Below, piece by piece: positions 52,284-62,196 of a stretch of DNA of 64,000 nt. The translations under genes and the position numbers were made by a program. Location: assembly GCF_002261355.1 (NCBI RefSeq), contig NZ_NEVU01000002.1, positions 992,001-1,056,000 on the forward strand, written 5' to 3'. Numbering within the stretch: the first letter of the stretch is position 1; each line of letters opens with the position of its first letter. The notes under the pieces are model-generated. The model ran no database searches. It had not been told where the DNA came from and worked only from the letters and a program-made list of their open reading frames with translations. This DNA comes from Bordetella genomosp. 12 (GTDB taxonomy: Bacteria > Pseudomonadota > Gammaproteobacteria > Burkholderiales > Burkholderiaceae_B).

Positions 52284-55200
52284 GTGGGCGACAAAGGCAT
52301 CGCGATGGGGATGGAGGCCAAAGCGATTGGCGCCAATGCCATGGCGCTGGGTGCTGGGTCGACCGCCTCGTCGGGCAACTCCTTGGCTTTGGGCGCCGGC
52401 GCGTACGCCTCGGGCGGCAACGCCGTGGCGCTGGGTGCCGGATCGTACATGGAAGTGCCCATGGGCGCGGCCTATTTGACCGGGCTGGCCGCCCCGGCGG
52501 CCAGTGTCTCGGTGGGCAACGCCAACGCGGCGTTCGGACCCACCTTCCAGCGGCGCATTTCTAACGTGTCCGATGGCGCCGATGGCTACGACGCCGTGAA
52601 CGTTCGTCAATTGAGCCAACTGCAACAGAACGTGGCCACCATGGTCGGCAGCGGCGTCACGGTCAACCCGGATGGCTCTTTTTCGTATGCGCTGACGGCC
52701 GGCGCGCCGGGAAGCGAAACGACCTACACGTCGATCAATCAAGCGCTGGCCGTCGCGCTCGGGGATGTGATCCCGCCCGGGAGCGGTACCAGCCTGGCGG
52801 TGCAATACAGCAGTACGAATCAAGAAGCGATCAACCTGTCTGGCGCATTGGATGGCTCGCAGATTGGCACCCGCATCACCAACCTGGCTGACCCCACCGC
52901 GCCGCGGGACGCCACCAACAAGCAGTATGTGGACACGCTGGTGGACGCCAACAGTGTGCATTACTTCTCGGTGGAGGGTGCCAACATCAATGATGCCAAT
53001 TACGGCAACGATGGCGCCTTTGGCAACAACTCGATCGCTCTGGGACGCTCCTCGATCGCAATGGGGCAGGATTCTGTCGCCTTTGGGACGGGCACGGCCG
53101 CGGGGGCCAATAGCACCCAGTCAGGCGTCGTGGCCTTAGGGTCGGAGGCGGTGGCTTACGGCACGCAGGCGATTTCCGTCGGGCAGGCTGCCGCGACATA
53201 CTTCGACGGGGCTATTGCCATGGGCGGGCAGTCCGTCAGCTACGGCGAGGATGGCATTGCGATTGGCCGCAATGCCTTGGTCGATCAGAATGTGGTTAAC
53301 GGCTCGCGTGCTGATTATGGCGTGGCGGTTGGCTCGAATGCTTACGTGGAGCGCCAGCGGGGTGTGGCAGTGGGGCCGGACGCGCAATCGCGCGCCGATG
53401 CGGCGATTGCGCTGGGGTCTCTGTCCAACGCGAGCGGCACGCAGGCCATCGCCCTGGGCGTGGCGTCGGCCGGCTCCGGGCAAGATGCCATCGCCGTGGG
53501 CTCATCGTCCGTCGGCGCAGGTAAAGAAGCGACGGCCATCGGCATGCGATCAGAAGCCTATGCTGAACAGGGCATCGCGATCGGGATGAGTGCGATAAGC
53601 GGTTATAGAAATGCCACGCCCGAGCAAGCGGCGGCTAGCACCGGCGCGGCGGCATTGGGAACGTATGCCACGGCGCAGGGCAGGGAGTCGATCGCGCTGG
53701 GCTATAGCACGCAGACGTACGCCGTCCAGGCGACGGCCCTGGGTGCAGGCGCCACCGCGGGCGTGGCGACGCCGGATGACCCGGAGTCTGCGCCCGGGCG
53801 AGGCGCCGTGGCGGTCGGTTATGGCGCGGGCGCAAGAGCAGACGAATCAACGGCTTTGGGCAATAACGCGCAGGCTACCGCTGCCCGAACGGTGGTGTTG
53901 GGATCTCAGGCCCAGGCATGGGCGGAAAACGCCGTGGCGTTGGGTTCAGGAGCGAGCGCATCGGCCGCGAACTCCATTGCGATAGGCACCGGATCGATCA
54001 CCGAGTCGGGCTACGGCACCAGTACCGCGGTCTACAGCAACATTCAGAACAACGATGGGGCCAGCGGAGTCGTTTCCCTGGGTGGCGGCGGAATCAGCCG
54101 CCGGATCACCAACGTCGCCGGCGGGCAGGATCCCGGTGATGCGGTCAACGTTGCCCAACTGCAAGCGGTCGATGAGCTGCTCACCCAGCGCGGCGTCAGC
54201 GTGCGCACGCAAGACAACGTCGTCACGCATCGCGACCTCGGCCAAACCTTTGACATTTCCGGCGGCGGCACCACGGCAGGCACCTATAGCAGCCGCAATA
54301 CCAAGACCGTCACCTCCGGAGGAACCGTCTTCATTCAACTCGCCGACACGCCCAGCTTCTCGGGGGCCGACATGGGAAATCAGAAAATCACCCGCGTGGC
54401 GCCCGGCATTTTGTCGGCGGCATCAACCGATGCGGTCAATGGTTCCCAGCTCTATGCGACCAACACCAGCCTGACCACGCTGACCAACACCTTCAATCAG
54501 ATCGCCGGCGATACATCGCAGGCCTATACGGATCTCAACGGGATGGGTATCCGGTACGTGCGGACCAATGAAAACGGCTTGTCGCCGCAAGATGCCTATG
54601 CAACGGGCCAGGGCTCGACCGCGCTAGGCTATCAGGCGACGGCCGCGGCGGCGAGCGCCTTGGCCGCGGGCCGTGGCAGTCAAGCCAGTGGTGTGAACTC
54701 GGTAGCGTTGGGGTCGGGGGCCAAGGTGACGGCAGCCTCCAGCGTGGCCTTGGGTGCGGCAAGCATCGCCGACGGCACCACCTTGGGCGGGCCCGCCTAC
54801 ACGCCGGGCGCGGGGCAGGTGGCCGGGCTGACACCGGTCGGCGAGGTTTCGGTGGGCTCGGCCAACAACGAGCGGCGGATCACCAATGTGGCCGCGGGCT
54901 CGAAGGCCACCGACGCCGTCAATGTCAGTCAGCTGCAATCGGTACAGGGCGAGATCACCGACGTGAGCGACCGGGCCGTCAAGTATGACGGTAGCTCGGG
55001 CGATCCCAAGACCACCATTACCCTGGAGGGTCCGGTGTCTGCCGACGGTGGCGTGACCGGGGGCACGCGCATGACCAACCTTGCGCAAGGGGATTTGAGC
55101 GCTACCAGCACGGATGCCGTCAATGGCGCGCAACTGTACGCCACCAACAATAACGTGACGACGCTGGGCAACACCGTGAATCACATCGCCGGGGATACCT

Positions 55201-57644
55201 CGGCGGTTTATACCGATGCCAACGGCATGGGTATCCGCTATGTGCGCACCAACGAACAGGGACTGGCCGAGGAGGATGCCTATGCGCAGGGCCAGGGGTC
55301 TACCGCATTGGGTTACACGGCCACGGCGAGCGGACAGAACGCCCTGGCGGCAGGGCGGGGGGCCATGGCGACTGCGGCAAACAGTGTCGCGTTGGGCGCC
55401 GCCAGCATCGCCTCGGGAGCCAGCCTGGGCAGCGCGGCCTACAATCCGGGCCGGGGCCAACTGGCCGGCCTGGTGCCCGTGGGTGAGGTATCGATCGGCT
55501 CGGCCGGCAACGAGCGCCGGATCACCAACGTGGCGGCGGGTTCCCAGGACACCGACGCGGTCAATGTCAGCCAATTGCGGTCGGTGCAGGGCGAGATCGT
55601 GGACGTGACCGACCGGGCGGTGAAGTATGACGGCGCGTCCGGGGACCCGAAAACCTCGATCACGCTGGAAGGCCCGGCCTCGCCCGACGGCGGCGTGACA
55701 GGCGGCACGCGTATCACCAACGTGGCGCAAGGCGACCTGAGCGCAACCAGTACGGACGCGGTCAACGGCGCGCAACTCTACGCGACGAACACCAACCTGA
55801 CGACACTGGGCGACACGGTCTATCACATCACCGGCGACACCTCGCTCGCCTTCACTAATACCAATGGCATCGGTATTCGATACGCGCGCACCAACGAGAG
55901 CGGCCTGCCCGAAGAGGATGCCTATGCGCAAGGGCAGGGCTCGACCGCCTTGGGATACCAGGCCACCGCGGCAGGCCAGAACGCGCTGGCGGCAGGCCGG
56001 GACGCGTCCGCCAGCGCCACCGACGCCGTGGCGTTGGGGCAGGGCGCCAATGCCAGCATGGCAAACAGTGTCGCGCTCGGCGCGGGCAGCATCGCCGATG
56101 GCGCGACCTTGGGCAATCCCGCCTACCAGCCCGGCATCGGCGTCGTGGCAGGACTGGTTCCCTTTGGCGAGGTTTCGGTTGGCGCGGCGGGCCGCGAGCG
56201 CAGAATTACCAACGTCGCGGCGGGCGCCGAAGATACCGATGCGGTCAACGTGAGCCAGTTGCGCAACGTGCAGAACCAGGTCGATGTCAATACGGGCGAC
56301 ATTGTGGGGCTGGACGGCCGGGTCACGAATATCGAAGGTGATATCGGTGACATCAACACCGGCGCGGCAGGCATGTTCCGGGTCAGCCAGGATAACAATG
56401 CCCCCCCGCCGACACCCACGGGTTTGAATTCAGCGGCAGGGGGGACCGGTGCGGTCGCCAGCGGCGCCAATGCCCTGGCAGTAGGCAACGGCAGCCAGGC
56501 GACGGCCGACAATGCCACGGCCATCGGCACCGGCGCGCAGGCCAACCAGGCCGGCGATGTGGCGCTCGGCGCGGGCGCGGTGGCCGACCGTGGCAGCGAG
56601 TCATACGTGGGTTTGTATTCCGGGGCCAACAACGTCACCTCCGGCACCGTGTCGGTGGGTAACGCCGCAACGGGCGAAACCCGCACGATCAGCAACGTCG
56701 CCGACGGCAGGCTGGCAACGGATGCCGTCAACGTCCGGCAGCTCGAGGGCGCGGTACAGGCCGCAAACAACTATACCGACCAGCAGATCAACAACGCCTT
56801 GCAGGATATCGACACTGGCAGCGTGGGCATGTTCCAGGTCAGCCAGGACAACAATGCGCCCATGCCTTCTCCCACCGGCCAGGACTCGGCGGCAGGCGGG
56901 GCCGGCGCCGTGGCTTCCGGCAACCATTCCACGGCCATCGGCAATGGCAGCCGTGCCTCCGCAGAAGGGGCCACCTCACTGGGCAACGGCGCGCAAGCGA
57001 CAGCAGCCAACAGTGTGGCCATCGGCCAGGGATCGGTTGCAGACCAGGCCAACACGGTGTCCGTCGGCAGTGCCGGCGCCGAAAGGCGCATCACCAATGT
57101 GGCTGCAGGGGTGGTTTCTGCGACCAGCACGGATGCGGTCAACGGCTCGCAACTGCATGGCACGAATGAGCTGATCAATACCGTCATCGAAGGCAAGGCG
57201 GGTCTGGTGCAGCAACAGACGTCGGACGGCGATGTCACCGTCGCCAAAAACTCGGGCGGCACGACGGTCAACGTCAGCGGCACCAGCGGCGATCGCCGTC
57301 TCAGCGGCGTGGCCGATGGGCGGGCGCCCAACGATGCCGCCACGGTCAATCAGTTGGCCGGGCTGAGCAACCAGGTCGGAAATCTGGATGGCCGCATCAA
57401 CCGGGTCGAAAACCGCGCCAACGCGGGCGTGGCGTCCGCGCTGGCCGCGGCCGGTTTGCCGCAAGCCTATCTGCCGGGCAAGAGCATGCTCAGCATGGCC
57501 GGCGGCAGCTGGAACGGCGAGACGGGCCTGGCGCTGGGCCTGTCCGCGGTCTCCGACAACGGCAGTTGGGTCGTCAAGGGCAATGCCACCACCTCGTCAC
57601 GCGGCGACTTCGGGGGTTCGGTCGGGGTGGGCTACCAATGGTGA
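52284..57644 (+). CDS. Trimeric autotransporter adhesin (YadA/Hia-like), 5'-truncated
   Basis: This protein of at least 1786 residues is a type Vc adhesin. Coding similarity begins upstream near 52165 ([17 protein letters not shown]), but the first usable start is GTG 52284. The extended signal peptide expected at the N-terminus is absent. The passenger has many YadA-head motifs (AxALGxGA-type, as in [17 protein letters not shown]) and necks ([22 protein letters not shown]). Three large tandem units start at [11 protein letters not shown]-type motifs (54540, 55224 and 55866; spacing 228 then 214 residues). Two [12 protein letters not shown] units follow, 152 residues apart (56370 and 56826). 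The C-terminus is a complete YadA anchor ending VGVGYQW. Without a signal peptide it cannot be exported, so it is probably a pseudogene as given. Confidence 0.88.
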   Translation: MGDKGIAMGMEAKAIGANAMALGAGSTASSGNSLALGAGAYASGGNAVALGAGSYMEVPMGAAYLTGLAAPAASVSVGNANAAFGPTFQRRISNVSDGADGYDAVNVRQLSQLQQNVATMVGSGVTVNPDGSFSYALTAGAPGSETTYTSINQALAVALGDVIPPGSGTSLAVQYSSTNQEAINLSGALDGSQIGTRITNLADPTAPRDATNKQYVDTLVDANSVHYFSVEGANINDANYGNDGAFGNNSIALGRSSIAMGQDSVAFGTGTAAGANSTQSGVVALGSEAVAYGTQAISVGQAAATYFDGAIAMGGQSVSYGEDGIAIGRNALVDQNVVNGSRADYGVAVGSNAYVERQRGVAVGPDAQSRADAAIALGSLSNASGTQAIALGVASAGSGQDAIAVGSSSVGAGKEATAIGMRSEAYAEQGIAIGMSAISGYRNATPEQAAASTGAAALGTYATAQGRESIALGYSTQTYAVQATALGAGATAGVATPDDPESAPGRGAVAVGYGAGARADESTALGNNAQATAARTVVLGSQAQAWAENAVALGSGASASAANSIAIGTGSITESGYGTSTAVYSNIQNNDGASGVVSLGGGGISRRITNVAGGQDPGDAVNVAQLQAVDELLTQRGVSVRTQDNVVTHRDLGQTFDISGGGTTAGTYSSRNTKTVTSGGTVFIQLADTPSFSGADMGNQKITRVAPGILSAASTDAVNGSQLYATNTSLTTLTNTFNQIAGDTSQAYTDLNGMGIRYVRTNENGLSPQDAYATGQGSTALGYQATAAAASALAAGRGSQASGVNSVALGSGAKVTAASSVALGAASIADGTTLGGPAYTPGAGQVAGLTPVGEVSVGSANNERRITNVAAGSKATDAVNVSQLQSVQGEITDVSDRAVKYDGSSGDPKTTITLEGPVSADGGVTGGTRMTNLAQGDLSATSTDAVNGAQLYATNNNVTTLGNTVNHIAGDTSAVYTDANGMGIRYVRTNEQGLAEEDAYAQGQGSTALGYTATASGQNALAAGRGAMATAANSVALGAASIASGASLGSAAYNPGRGQLAGLVPVGEVSIGSAGNERRITNVAAGSQDTDAVNVSQLRSVQGEIVDVTDRAVKYDGASGDPKTSITLEGPASPDGGVTGGTRITNVAQGDLSATSTDAVNGAQLYATNTNLTTLGDTVYHITGDTSLAFTNTNGIGIRYARTNESGLPEEDAYAQGQGSTALGYQATAAGQNALAAGRDASASATDAVALGQGANASMANSVALGAGSIADGATLGNPAYQPGIGVVAGLVPFGEVSVGAAGRERRITNVAAGAEDTDAVNVSQLRNVQNQVDVNTGDIVGLDGRVTNIEGDIGDINTGAAGMFRVSQDNNAPPPTPTGLNSAAGGTGAVASGANALAVGNGSQATADNATAIGTGAQANQAGDVALGAGAVADRGSESYVGLYSGANNVTSGTVSVGNAATGETRTISNVADGRLATDAVNVRQLEGAVQAANNYTDQQINNALQDIDTGSVGMFQVSQDNNAPMPSPTGQDSAAGGAGAVASGNHSTAIGNGSRASAEGATSLGNGAQATAANSVAIGQGSVADQANTVSVGSAGAERRITNVAAGVVSATSTDAVNGSQLHGTNELINTVIEGKAGLVQQQTSDGDVTVAKNSGGTTVNVSGTSGDRRLSGVADGRAPNDAATVNQLAGLSNQVGNLDGRINRVENRANAGVASALAAAGLPQAYLPGKSMLSMAGGSWNGETGLALGLSAVSDNGSWVVKGNATTSSRGDFGGSVGVGYQW
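54426..56280 (+). repeat. Three tandem ~0.65-kb repeats inside the adhesin gene
   Basis: Three in-frame copies each run from STDAVNGxQLYATN, through GDTSxxYTDxNGxGIRYxRTNE and [13 protein letters not shown], to [21 protein letters not shown]. They are 684 and 642 bases apart by the RTNE anchor. Between copies 1 and 2 and between copies 2 and 3 lies a shared VKYDGxSGDPKTxITLEGP segment. Copies are diverged but obviously homologous, so the array can change length by recombination. Confidence 0.85.
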
Positions 57645-57673
57645 GGCGCATCAGGAACAAAGGGAGCATGGGT

Positions 57674-58453
57674 ATGACACGACGGCTGAATCGAAGCCTG
57701 ATGGCAGGCGGGGCAGGGTTGTTGGCAGTGATGCTGGCCGGCTGCGGCACGCCCAGCACGGTCAACCCCGACGGCACCGCAGCGCAACTGGTATGGCCGG
57801 ATCCGGCTTCGGCCGTTTTCCGGCAGGGCAGTTATCCCAATGTCCAGGACTTGAGGTTGATCGGCCCGGGCATGACGCGCGACGAGATCTATAACCTCAT
57901 CGGCAGGCCCCACTTCCGTGAGGGGTTCCGGGTGCGCGAGTGGAATTATCTATTCCACTTCCGCACGCCGGCTGGCGAGCAGGTGTGCCAGTACAAGGTC
58001 GTGTTCGACACCGACCGGATCGTGCGCAGCATGTACTGGCAGCCCGAAGCCTGCGCCGGCGTACTGGACATGCAGGCGCCGGCCGTGCAGCGCCTATCGC
58101 TGTCCAGCGACGTGCTGTTTGCCTTCGATAGCGCCAACTTGACTGCTTCCGGGCGGGAGCGCCTGCAGGGGCTGGCCCAGCGGTTCAACGCGCAGCCCGA
58201 GTCGCGGATAACCGTTATTGGCCACACGGACCGGCTCGGGCCGGCGGCCTATAACCAGGATCTCTCCGAGCGCCGGGCGGCACAGGTGCGCGACGCCCTG
58301 GTCAGCGCCGGCGTTGCGGCCGAGCATATTCGATCGCGAGGCGCGGGCAGCAGCGAGCCGCAGGCCGAATGCGCCGCCCAACCCCGGGAGGGGCTCATCG
58401 CCTGCCTGGCGCCGGACAGGCGGGTGGACATCGAGGTGAAACCGGGACGCTGA
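57674..58453 (+). CDS. tpgA: TpgA-like lipoprotein: SmpA/OmlA (BamE-like) plus OmpA C-terminal domain
   Basis: This 259-residue predicted lipoprotein has a signal peptide with lipobox LAGC near residue 24. A BamE/SmpA-type domain follows (about 55-130; LRLIGPGMTRDEIYNLIGRPHF, VREWNYLFHF). A peptidoglycan-binding OmpA-like domain follows (about 150-255; VLFAFDSANLTASGRERLQG, VIGHTDRLGPAAYNQDLSERRA, DRRVDIEV). The combination and the position, 29 bases after a trimeric autotransporter, are those of TpgA in Acinetobacter, which binds the adhesin's membrane anchor and peptidoglycan. ATG 57674 has AGGGAG 7 bases upstream; ATG 57668 is too close to it. Confidence 0.85.
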   Translation: MTRRLNRSLMAGGAGLLAVMLAGCGTPSTVNPDGTAAQLVWPDPASAVFRQGSYPNVQDLRLIGPGMTRDEIYNLIGRPHFREGFRVREWNYLFHFRTPAGEQVCQYKVVFDTDRIVRSMYWQPEACAGVLDMQAPAVQRLSLSSDVLFAFDSANLTASGRERLQGLAQRFNAQPESRITVIGHTDRLGPAAYNQDLSERRAAQVRDALVSAGVAAEHIRSRGAGSSEPQAECAAQPREGLIACLAPDRRVDIEVKPGR

Positions 58454-58518
58454 CGGCTCCCCGCCACGCATTTGCACGACATCCATCACGCACCCACGCA
58501 TCTCGATAGGAGAACATC

Positions 58519-59073
58519 ATGTTCAAAGCCAACCTGGTTCCGGCGATGATCGCCTTGCTCATACTCGGGGGCTGCCAGAATGTGCCGTCTGGCAAAGCCG
58601 CTACGGCAGCGAGCCCGGCAAGCCAAGCCGCCGCGGCGCCGGCTGCCGGCAGCGCGCCGGCGGCCAGCCAACGCTCGCCGGCCGTCGACTTCAGGCTGGC
58701 CCAAACCAAAGCCGGCCCCAATCTGACCGAAGTCAAGCTTGCCAACGGTTCGGTGTGGGTCACCCCGCAGCCCGTGCTCACGCGTGCGGATCTGACCGCC
58801 GTTGCCCCGGTACGTGATGACAAGGGCAACACCTATGTGCGCTTCGACTTCACCCCGCAAGGCGCTCAGCGGCTGGCCGAGGTGACGCGCAAAAATGTCG
58901 GGCGCCTGCTGTTTCTGACGGTCAACAATGACATCGCGGCCATTCCGCAGATCTCCGACCCGGCGTTGAAAGGCACGTTACTGGTCCGGACCGTCGACGA
59001 AAACCAGGCCTTGCAACTCGCCAAAGCGGTGGCCGGGCCCAAGGCGGGCATCGTGCCCGGCACGCCGCAATAA
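58519..59073 (+). CDS. Lipoprotein with SecD P1-head-like domain
   Basis: This 184-residue protein has a signal peptide (MFKANLVPAMIALLILGGCQ) with lipobox LGGC and an Ala/Pro-rich linker. A domain like the P1 head of SecD follows (about 70-180; VTPQPVLTRADLTAVAPV, YVRFDFTPQGAQRLAEVTR, NVGRLLFLTVNNDIAAIP, GTLLVRTVDENQALQLAKAV). In SecDF this region captures translocated chains in the periplasm. AGGAG precedes ATG 58519. It lies 65 bases after the TpgA-like gene, so it may assist adhesin export or assembly; that is inference. Confidence 0.8.
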   Translation: MFKANLVPAMIALLILGGCQNVPSGKAATAASPASQAAAAPAAGSAPAASQRSPAVDFRLAQTKAGPNLTEVKLANGSVWVTPQPVLTRADLTAVAPVRDDKGNTYVRFDFTPQGAQRLAEVTRKNVGRLLFLTVNNDIAAIPQISDPALKGTLLVRTVDENQALQLAKAVAGPKAGIVPGTPQ

Positions 59074-59087
59074 ATGGGGCAGGGGCC

Positions 59088-59945
59088 TTAGGGCAGGCCC
59101 CGCCAACCATTGAGCCCCACCCAAACCCCTACCGCGATGATCAGGGCGCTGGACAAATAGGGGGCTCGCCGCGCGATACCGTTGAACCATGGCGCATGGC
59201 GGCTCACATGCCGCACACTCAGCGCCGCGGCCGCGCCCACGGTGATGAGCGTGATCGCCAGGCCGATGGAAAAGCACAGCACCAACACGGCGCCCAGCGT
59301 GAACTCCTTGAGCTGCAGACACAGCAGCAGCACCGTGATGGCCGCAGGGCAGGGGATGAGCCCGCCCGTCAGCCCGAACAGCGCGATCTGCCAATTGTTG
59401 ACCTTGCGTTGAGCGAAACGGCGGCGAATGTCCTTGGCGTGGGCCAATTGGTGGGCATCCTCATCGCCGGTCAGCGCAAAGGGATCCGCGTCGTGCTGCG
59501 GGTGCCCATGATCGTGGTCATGTCCCTGGCCATCCGGATGGCCTGTGTGCTCTGGTGCGGGATGATGGTGGTCATGGTGATGGTGATGGTGGTCATGGTG
59601 CTGGTCGCGCCAGGTGCGCCAGAACATCCACATCGCAATCAACACTATGATCACACCGGAAGCAAGCTGGAAGTAGGGCTCCAGCGTTTCGGCGGCCATC
59701 CCTTGCCACAAATACATACCGCCCAGGCCGATCCCCCAGACAATCAGCGTGTGCGAGATCGTCGCGGTAATCCCCAACAGCACGGCTTGCCAGACGGAGC
59801 CCCGGATCGCCACGATGAACGCAGCCATCATGGTCTTGGAGTGGCCCGGCTCCAGGCCGTGCAGGGCGCCCAGCAAAATGGCGCTCGGAATGAAAAGCCA
59901 GGCGTGCGCGGCGCCCTGAGCAATGAGGTCGGAAAAAGACAGCAT
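59088..59945 (-). CDS. rcnA: Nickel/cobalt exporter RcnA (NicO family)
   Basis: This 285-residue inner-membrane exporter matches E. coli RcnA: FIPSAILLGALHGLEPGHSKTMMAAFIVAI, WMFWRTWRDQ, ITVLLLCLQLKEFTLG. It has the cytosolic His/Asp-rich loop (HHDHHHHHHDHHHPAPEHTG) that captures Ni or Co. It has about six membrane segments. It is encoded 12 bases downstream of a metal-sensing repressor gene, as an operon. The minus-strand promoter lies past 60236. Confidence 0.94.
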   Translation of the reverse strand: MLSFSDLIAQGAAHAWLFIPSAILLGALHGLEPGHSKTMMAAFIVAIRGSVWQAVLLGITATISHTLIVWGIGLGGMYLWQGMAAETLEPYFQLASGVIIVLIAMWMFWRTWRDQHHDHHHHHHDHHHPAPEHTGHPDGQGHDHDHGHPQHDADPFALTGDEDAHQLAHAKDIRRRFAQRKVNNWQIALFGLTGGLIPCPAAITVLLLCLQLKEFTLGAVLVLCFSIGLAITLITVGAAAALSVRHVSRHAPWFNGIARRAPYLSSALIIAVGVWVGLNGWRGLP

Positions 59946-59957
59946 GAAAGTCTTGCC

Positions 59958-60236
59958 TTAGAGATACTTGGTGATGGCCTTGAATTCCTCGATCGCGCGC
60001 TGCCGGTCCGCATCCAGCTCGCCGACGGATGCCTCAAGGCAATGATCGATGTGATCCTGGATCAGGACCTTCTTGGCCTGGGAGATCGCTTTTTCCACGG
60101 CGTGGAGCTGTTGGGCCAGCTCCAGGCAGGAACGATGGTCGGCCATCATCTGCAGAATGCTGCGCAAATGGCCTTCGGCGCGTTTCAGGCGCTTGGCGAC
60201 GACGTCGTGGTGGTGGTGGGGGTCGGGAGAATTCAT
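59958..60236 (-). CDS. CsoR/RcnR-family metal-responsive repressor
   Basis: This 92-residue helical repressor belongs to the DUF156 family: VAKRLKRAEGHLRSILQMM, DHRSCLELAQQLHAVEKAISQAKKVLIQDHIDHC. Metal ligands are the His-rich N-terminus, Cys in RSCLE and His residues in DHIDHC, a layout like RcnR/DmeR nickel-cobalt sensors. It represses itself and rcnA until metal binds. A 21-base GC-rich palindrome lies 10 bases upstream of its start and is the likely operator. Confidence 0.9.
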   Translation of the reverse strand: MNSPDPHHHHDVVAKRLKRAEGHLRSILQMMADHRSCLELAQQLHAVEKAISQAKKVLIQDHIDHCLEASVGELDADRQRAIEEFKAITKYL

Positions 60237-60625
60237 GCCCGGATAATATCCCCCCGGGGAGGATATGGCGCGATAGACCCTGGCGAGCGCAAGGGTTTGA
60301 TGTACATACGATACTTTACATAATATACATTATGCGTATTTCGTATGGAAGGGGTTCGGGATTGGGCTTTCTACGGCTTGATGCACCCACGGCAACCGGA
60401 TTTGGGCCCCGGGATGCATGGCCGATGGGTTCGGTTTGCGGCCGCGGATCACCTCCAGATCTCCACGCGGTGATCGCCGGCATGCCGCGCCCGAACCGGA
60501 ATGCCGCGCGCTGCGCGCGAGTATCCCGGCCGGTCTGACGTCAAGCGTGGCCGCGCTGCCGGCTTGCCGTGCACAGGACGAGGCGAGCGGCGGCTGGCTC
60601 GCCGCTCATCTGCCCTGCTCTGCCT
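60237..60625. other. 389-base spacer with an AT-rich dyad
   Basis: Besides the RcnR operator, this holds an AT-rich island at 60297-60347. It has nested dyads (CATACGA with TCGTATG; CATAAT-ATAC-ATTATG) and a plausible plus-strand promoter (TTGATG, 18-base gap, TAATAT). It also has a GATCACC/GGTGATC pair at 60447-60475. The only frame after the promoter (60332-60538, 68 codons) shows no recognisable fold. I see no definite gene here. Confidence 0.5.
60246..60266. promoter_or_regulatory. Candidate RcnR/CsoR-type operator
   Basis: A near-perfect palindrome (ATATCC, then CCCCGGGG, then A and GGATAT) with an uninterrupted run of C then G is typical of sites for this repressor family. It sits 10 bases upstream of the repressor start codon. 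Confidence 0.65.
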
Positions 60626-61423
60626 TTACGCCGTGAGTTCCATGCTGCGCGTGACTTCCTCCTGCACGCGCTCCCAGATGGCGCGCTTGAGCTGGACGAA
60701 CTGTTCCGAGAGCTGGACGTCGGCGCTGCGCGGGTGCGGCAGGTCGTTCTGGATGTCCTGCACGATGCGCCCTGGTTTGGAACCCATGACCGCCATCCGC
60801 GTCGACAGCGTCAAGGCCTCGTCGATCGAGTGCGTGATGAAGACGATGGTTTTGCCGCTTTCTTCGTAGATCTTGAGCAGCTGATCCTGCAAAACCTGGC
60901 GCGTCATGGCGTCCAGGGCGGCGAACGGTTCGTCGAACAGCATGACGTCGGGGTCGTTGGCCAGAACCCGCGCAATCGAGACGCGCTGTTTCATGCCGCC
61001 AGACAGCGCATGGGGGTACTTATCCGCGGCGTGCTTCAGGCCCACCATCTCGATGTACTTGCGGGCGATCGGCGCGCGCTCCGATTTGGGCATGCCGCGC
61101 ATCTTGAGCCCGAATTCGACGTTCTCCTGCACGGTGCGCCAGGGAAAGAGCGCGTACTGCTGAAAAACCATGCCGCAGGCAGCGGTGACATCGGTGATCT
61201 GCCGGCCATTGACTTCGACCGAACCGGTGTTGGGCGTGATGAAGCCCGCGATCAGGTTGATCAAGGTGGATTTGCCGCAGCCCGAGGCGCCCAGCAGGAC
61301 GAGAAATTCGCCCCGTTTGACCTCCAGGTTGACGTTGTCCAGCACTTTGACGTCGCCATAGGATTTGGATACGTCGCGCATGCGGATCATGGGGGTGGTG
61401 TCAGGAGTGTTCAACGTTGCCAT
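60626..61423 (-). CDS. ABC transporter ATP-binding protein, nitrate/sulfonate/taurine type
   Basis: This 265-residue ATPase has Walker A LLGASGCGKST, Q-loop MVFQQYALFPWR, signature ALSGGMKQRVSIARVL, Walker B VMLFDEPFAALD and H-loop VFITHSIDEAL, as in TauB/SsuB. It overlaps the permease gene by 13 bases. It drives import of a sulfonate, nitrate-like anion or aromatic compound. Confidence 0.93.
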   Translation of the reverse strand: MATLNTPDTTPMIRMRDVSKSYGDVKVLDNVNLEVKRGEFLVLLGASGCGKSTLINLIAGFITPNTGSVEVNGRQITDVTAACGMVFQQYALFPWRTVQENVEFGLKMRGMPKSERAPIARKYIEMVGLKHAADKYPHALSGGMKQRVSIARVLANDPDVMLFDEPFAALDAMTRQVLQDQLLKIYEESGKTIVFITHSIDEALTLSTRMAVMGSKPGRIVQDIQNDLPHPRSADVQLSEQFVQLKRAIWERVQEEVTRSMELTA

Positions 61424-62181
61424 GCGAGTATCCAGCGCTCAAGTAGGCGCAAGCAGAGGTCCGTCACCAGGACCGTGAAACTGATCAAAACCATGCCCAG
61501 CACGACCGTATCCGTCTGGAAGAACTCCTTGCCGTTCATGATCATGAAGCCCAGCCCCTCCTTGGATGCCACCAGTTCCGCGGAAATGACGCAGGTCCAG
61601 GACAGGCCGAGGATGATCTTCATGCCGGACAGGATCTGCGGCAGACAGCCCGGAAACAGCACTTCGCGCATGATTTGCCAGCGGTTGGCGCCCAGGTTGC
61701 GCGCCGCGCGCACCAGCAGCGGATCGATGCTGCGCGTGGCTTCCATCACATAGAGCAGCGCCGGCACGAAAGAGCCCATGAAGACGATGCTGTACTTCTG
61801 GGTTTCCGTGATGCCAAACCACAGCAGCGACAGCGGAATCCAGCTCATCGACGGCAAAGGCCGCAGAAAGGAGATGATGGGATCGAACACCGAGCGCGCC
61901 ACCCGCGAGGTGCCCAGCAGGATACCCAGGGGGATGGCCACGACGATGGCGGCCAGAAAGCCCACCATCACCCGGCGTGCCGACGCCAGTACGTTGTAGA
62001 ACAAGGCGCCTTGGTCGGACATCGACATGGCCCGGGCCAACACCTGTGACGGCGCCGGCAGGAAGATGGGGTCAACGGCGCCGCCGCGGCACAGCGCCTC
62101 CCACACCAGGAGAAAACCAAGCAGAGACAGTACGCTGACCAGGATCAGCGAACGGCCTCCTTTGTTCGATTGCGTGGACAT
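61411..62181 (-). CDS. ABC transporter permease, nitrate/sulfonate/taurine type
   Basis: This 256-residue permease has about six helices and the EAA motif region LLVRAARNLGANRWQIMREVLFPGCLPQI. It has LRPLPSMSWIPLSLLWFGITETQK, typical of TauC/SsuC. It sits between the ATPase and binding-protein genes in one operon. Confidence 0.92.
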   Translation of the reverse strand: MSTQSNKGGRSLILVSVLSLLGFLLVWEALCRGGAVDPIFLPAPSQVLARAMSMSDQGALFYNVLASARRVMVGFLAAIVVAIPLGILLGTSRVARSVFDPIISFLRPLPSMSWIPLSLLWFGITETQKYSIVFMGSFVPALLYVMEATRSIDPLLVRAARNLGANRWQIMREVLFPGCLPQILSGMKIILGLSWTCVISAELVASKEGLGFMIMNGKEFFQTDTVVLGMVLISFTVLVTDLCLRLLERWILAWQR

Positions 62182-62196
62182 GCTTTGACTTCCGTT

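Noticed and set aside
54426-57130. Repeats as a CRISPR or intergenic repeat array
   Set aside because: Repeats are long, in frame and encode YadA head and neck motifs, so they are protein-coding.
60332-60538. 68-codon frame downstream of a promoter-like element
   Set aside because: No ribosome-binding site, Arg/Pro-rich composition and no family similarity, so it is not listed as a gene.
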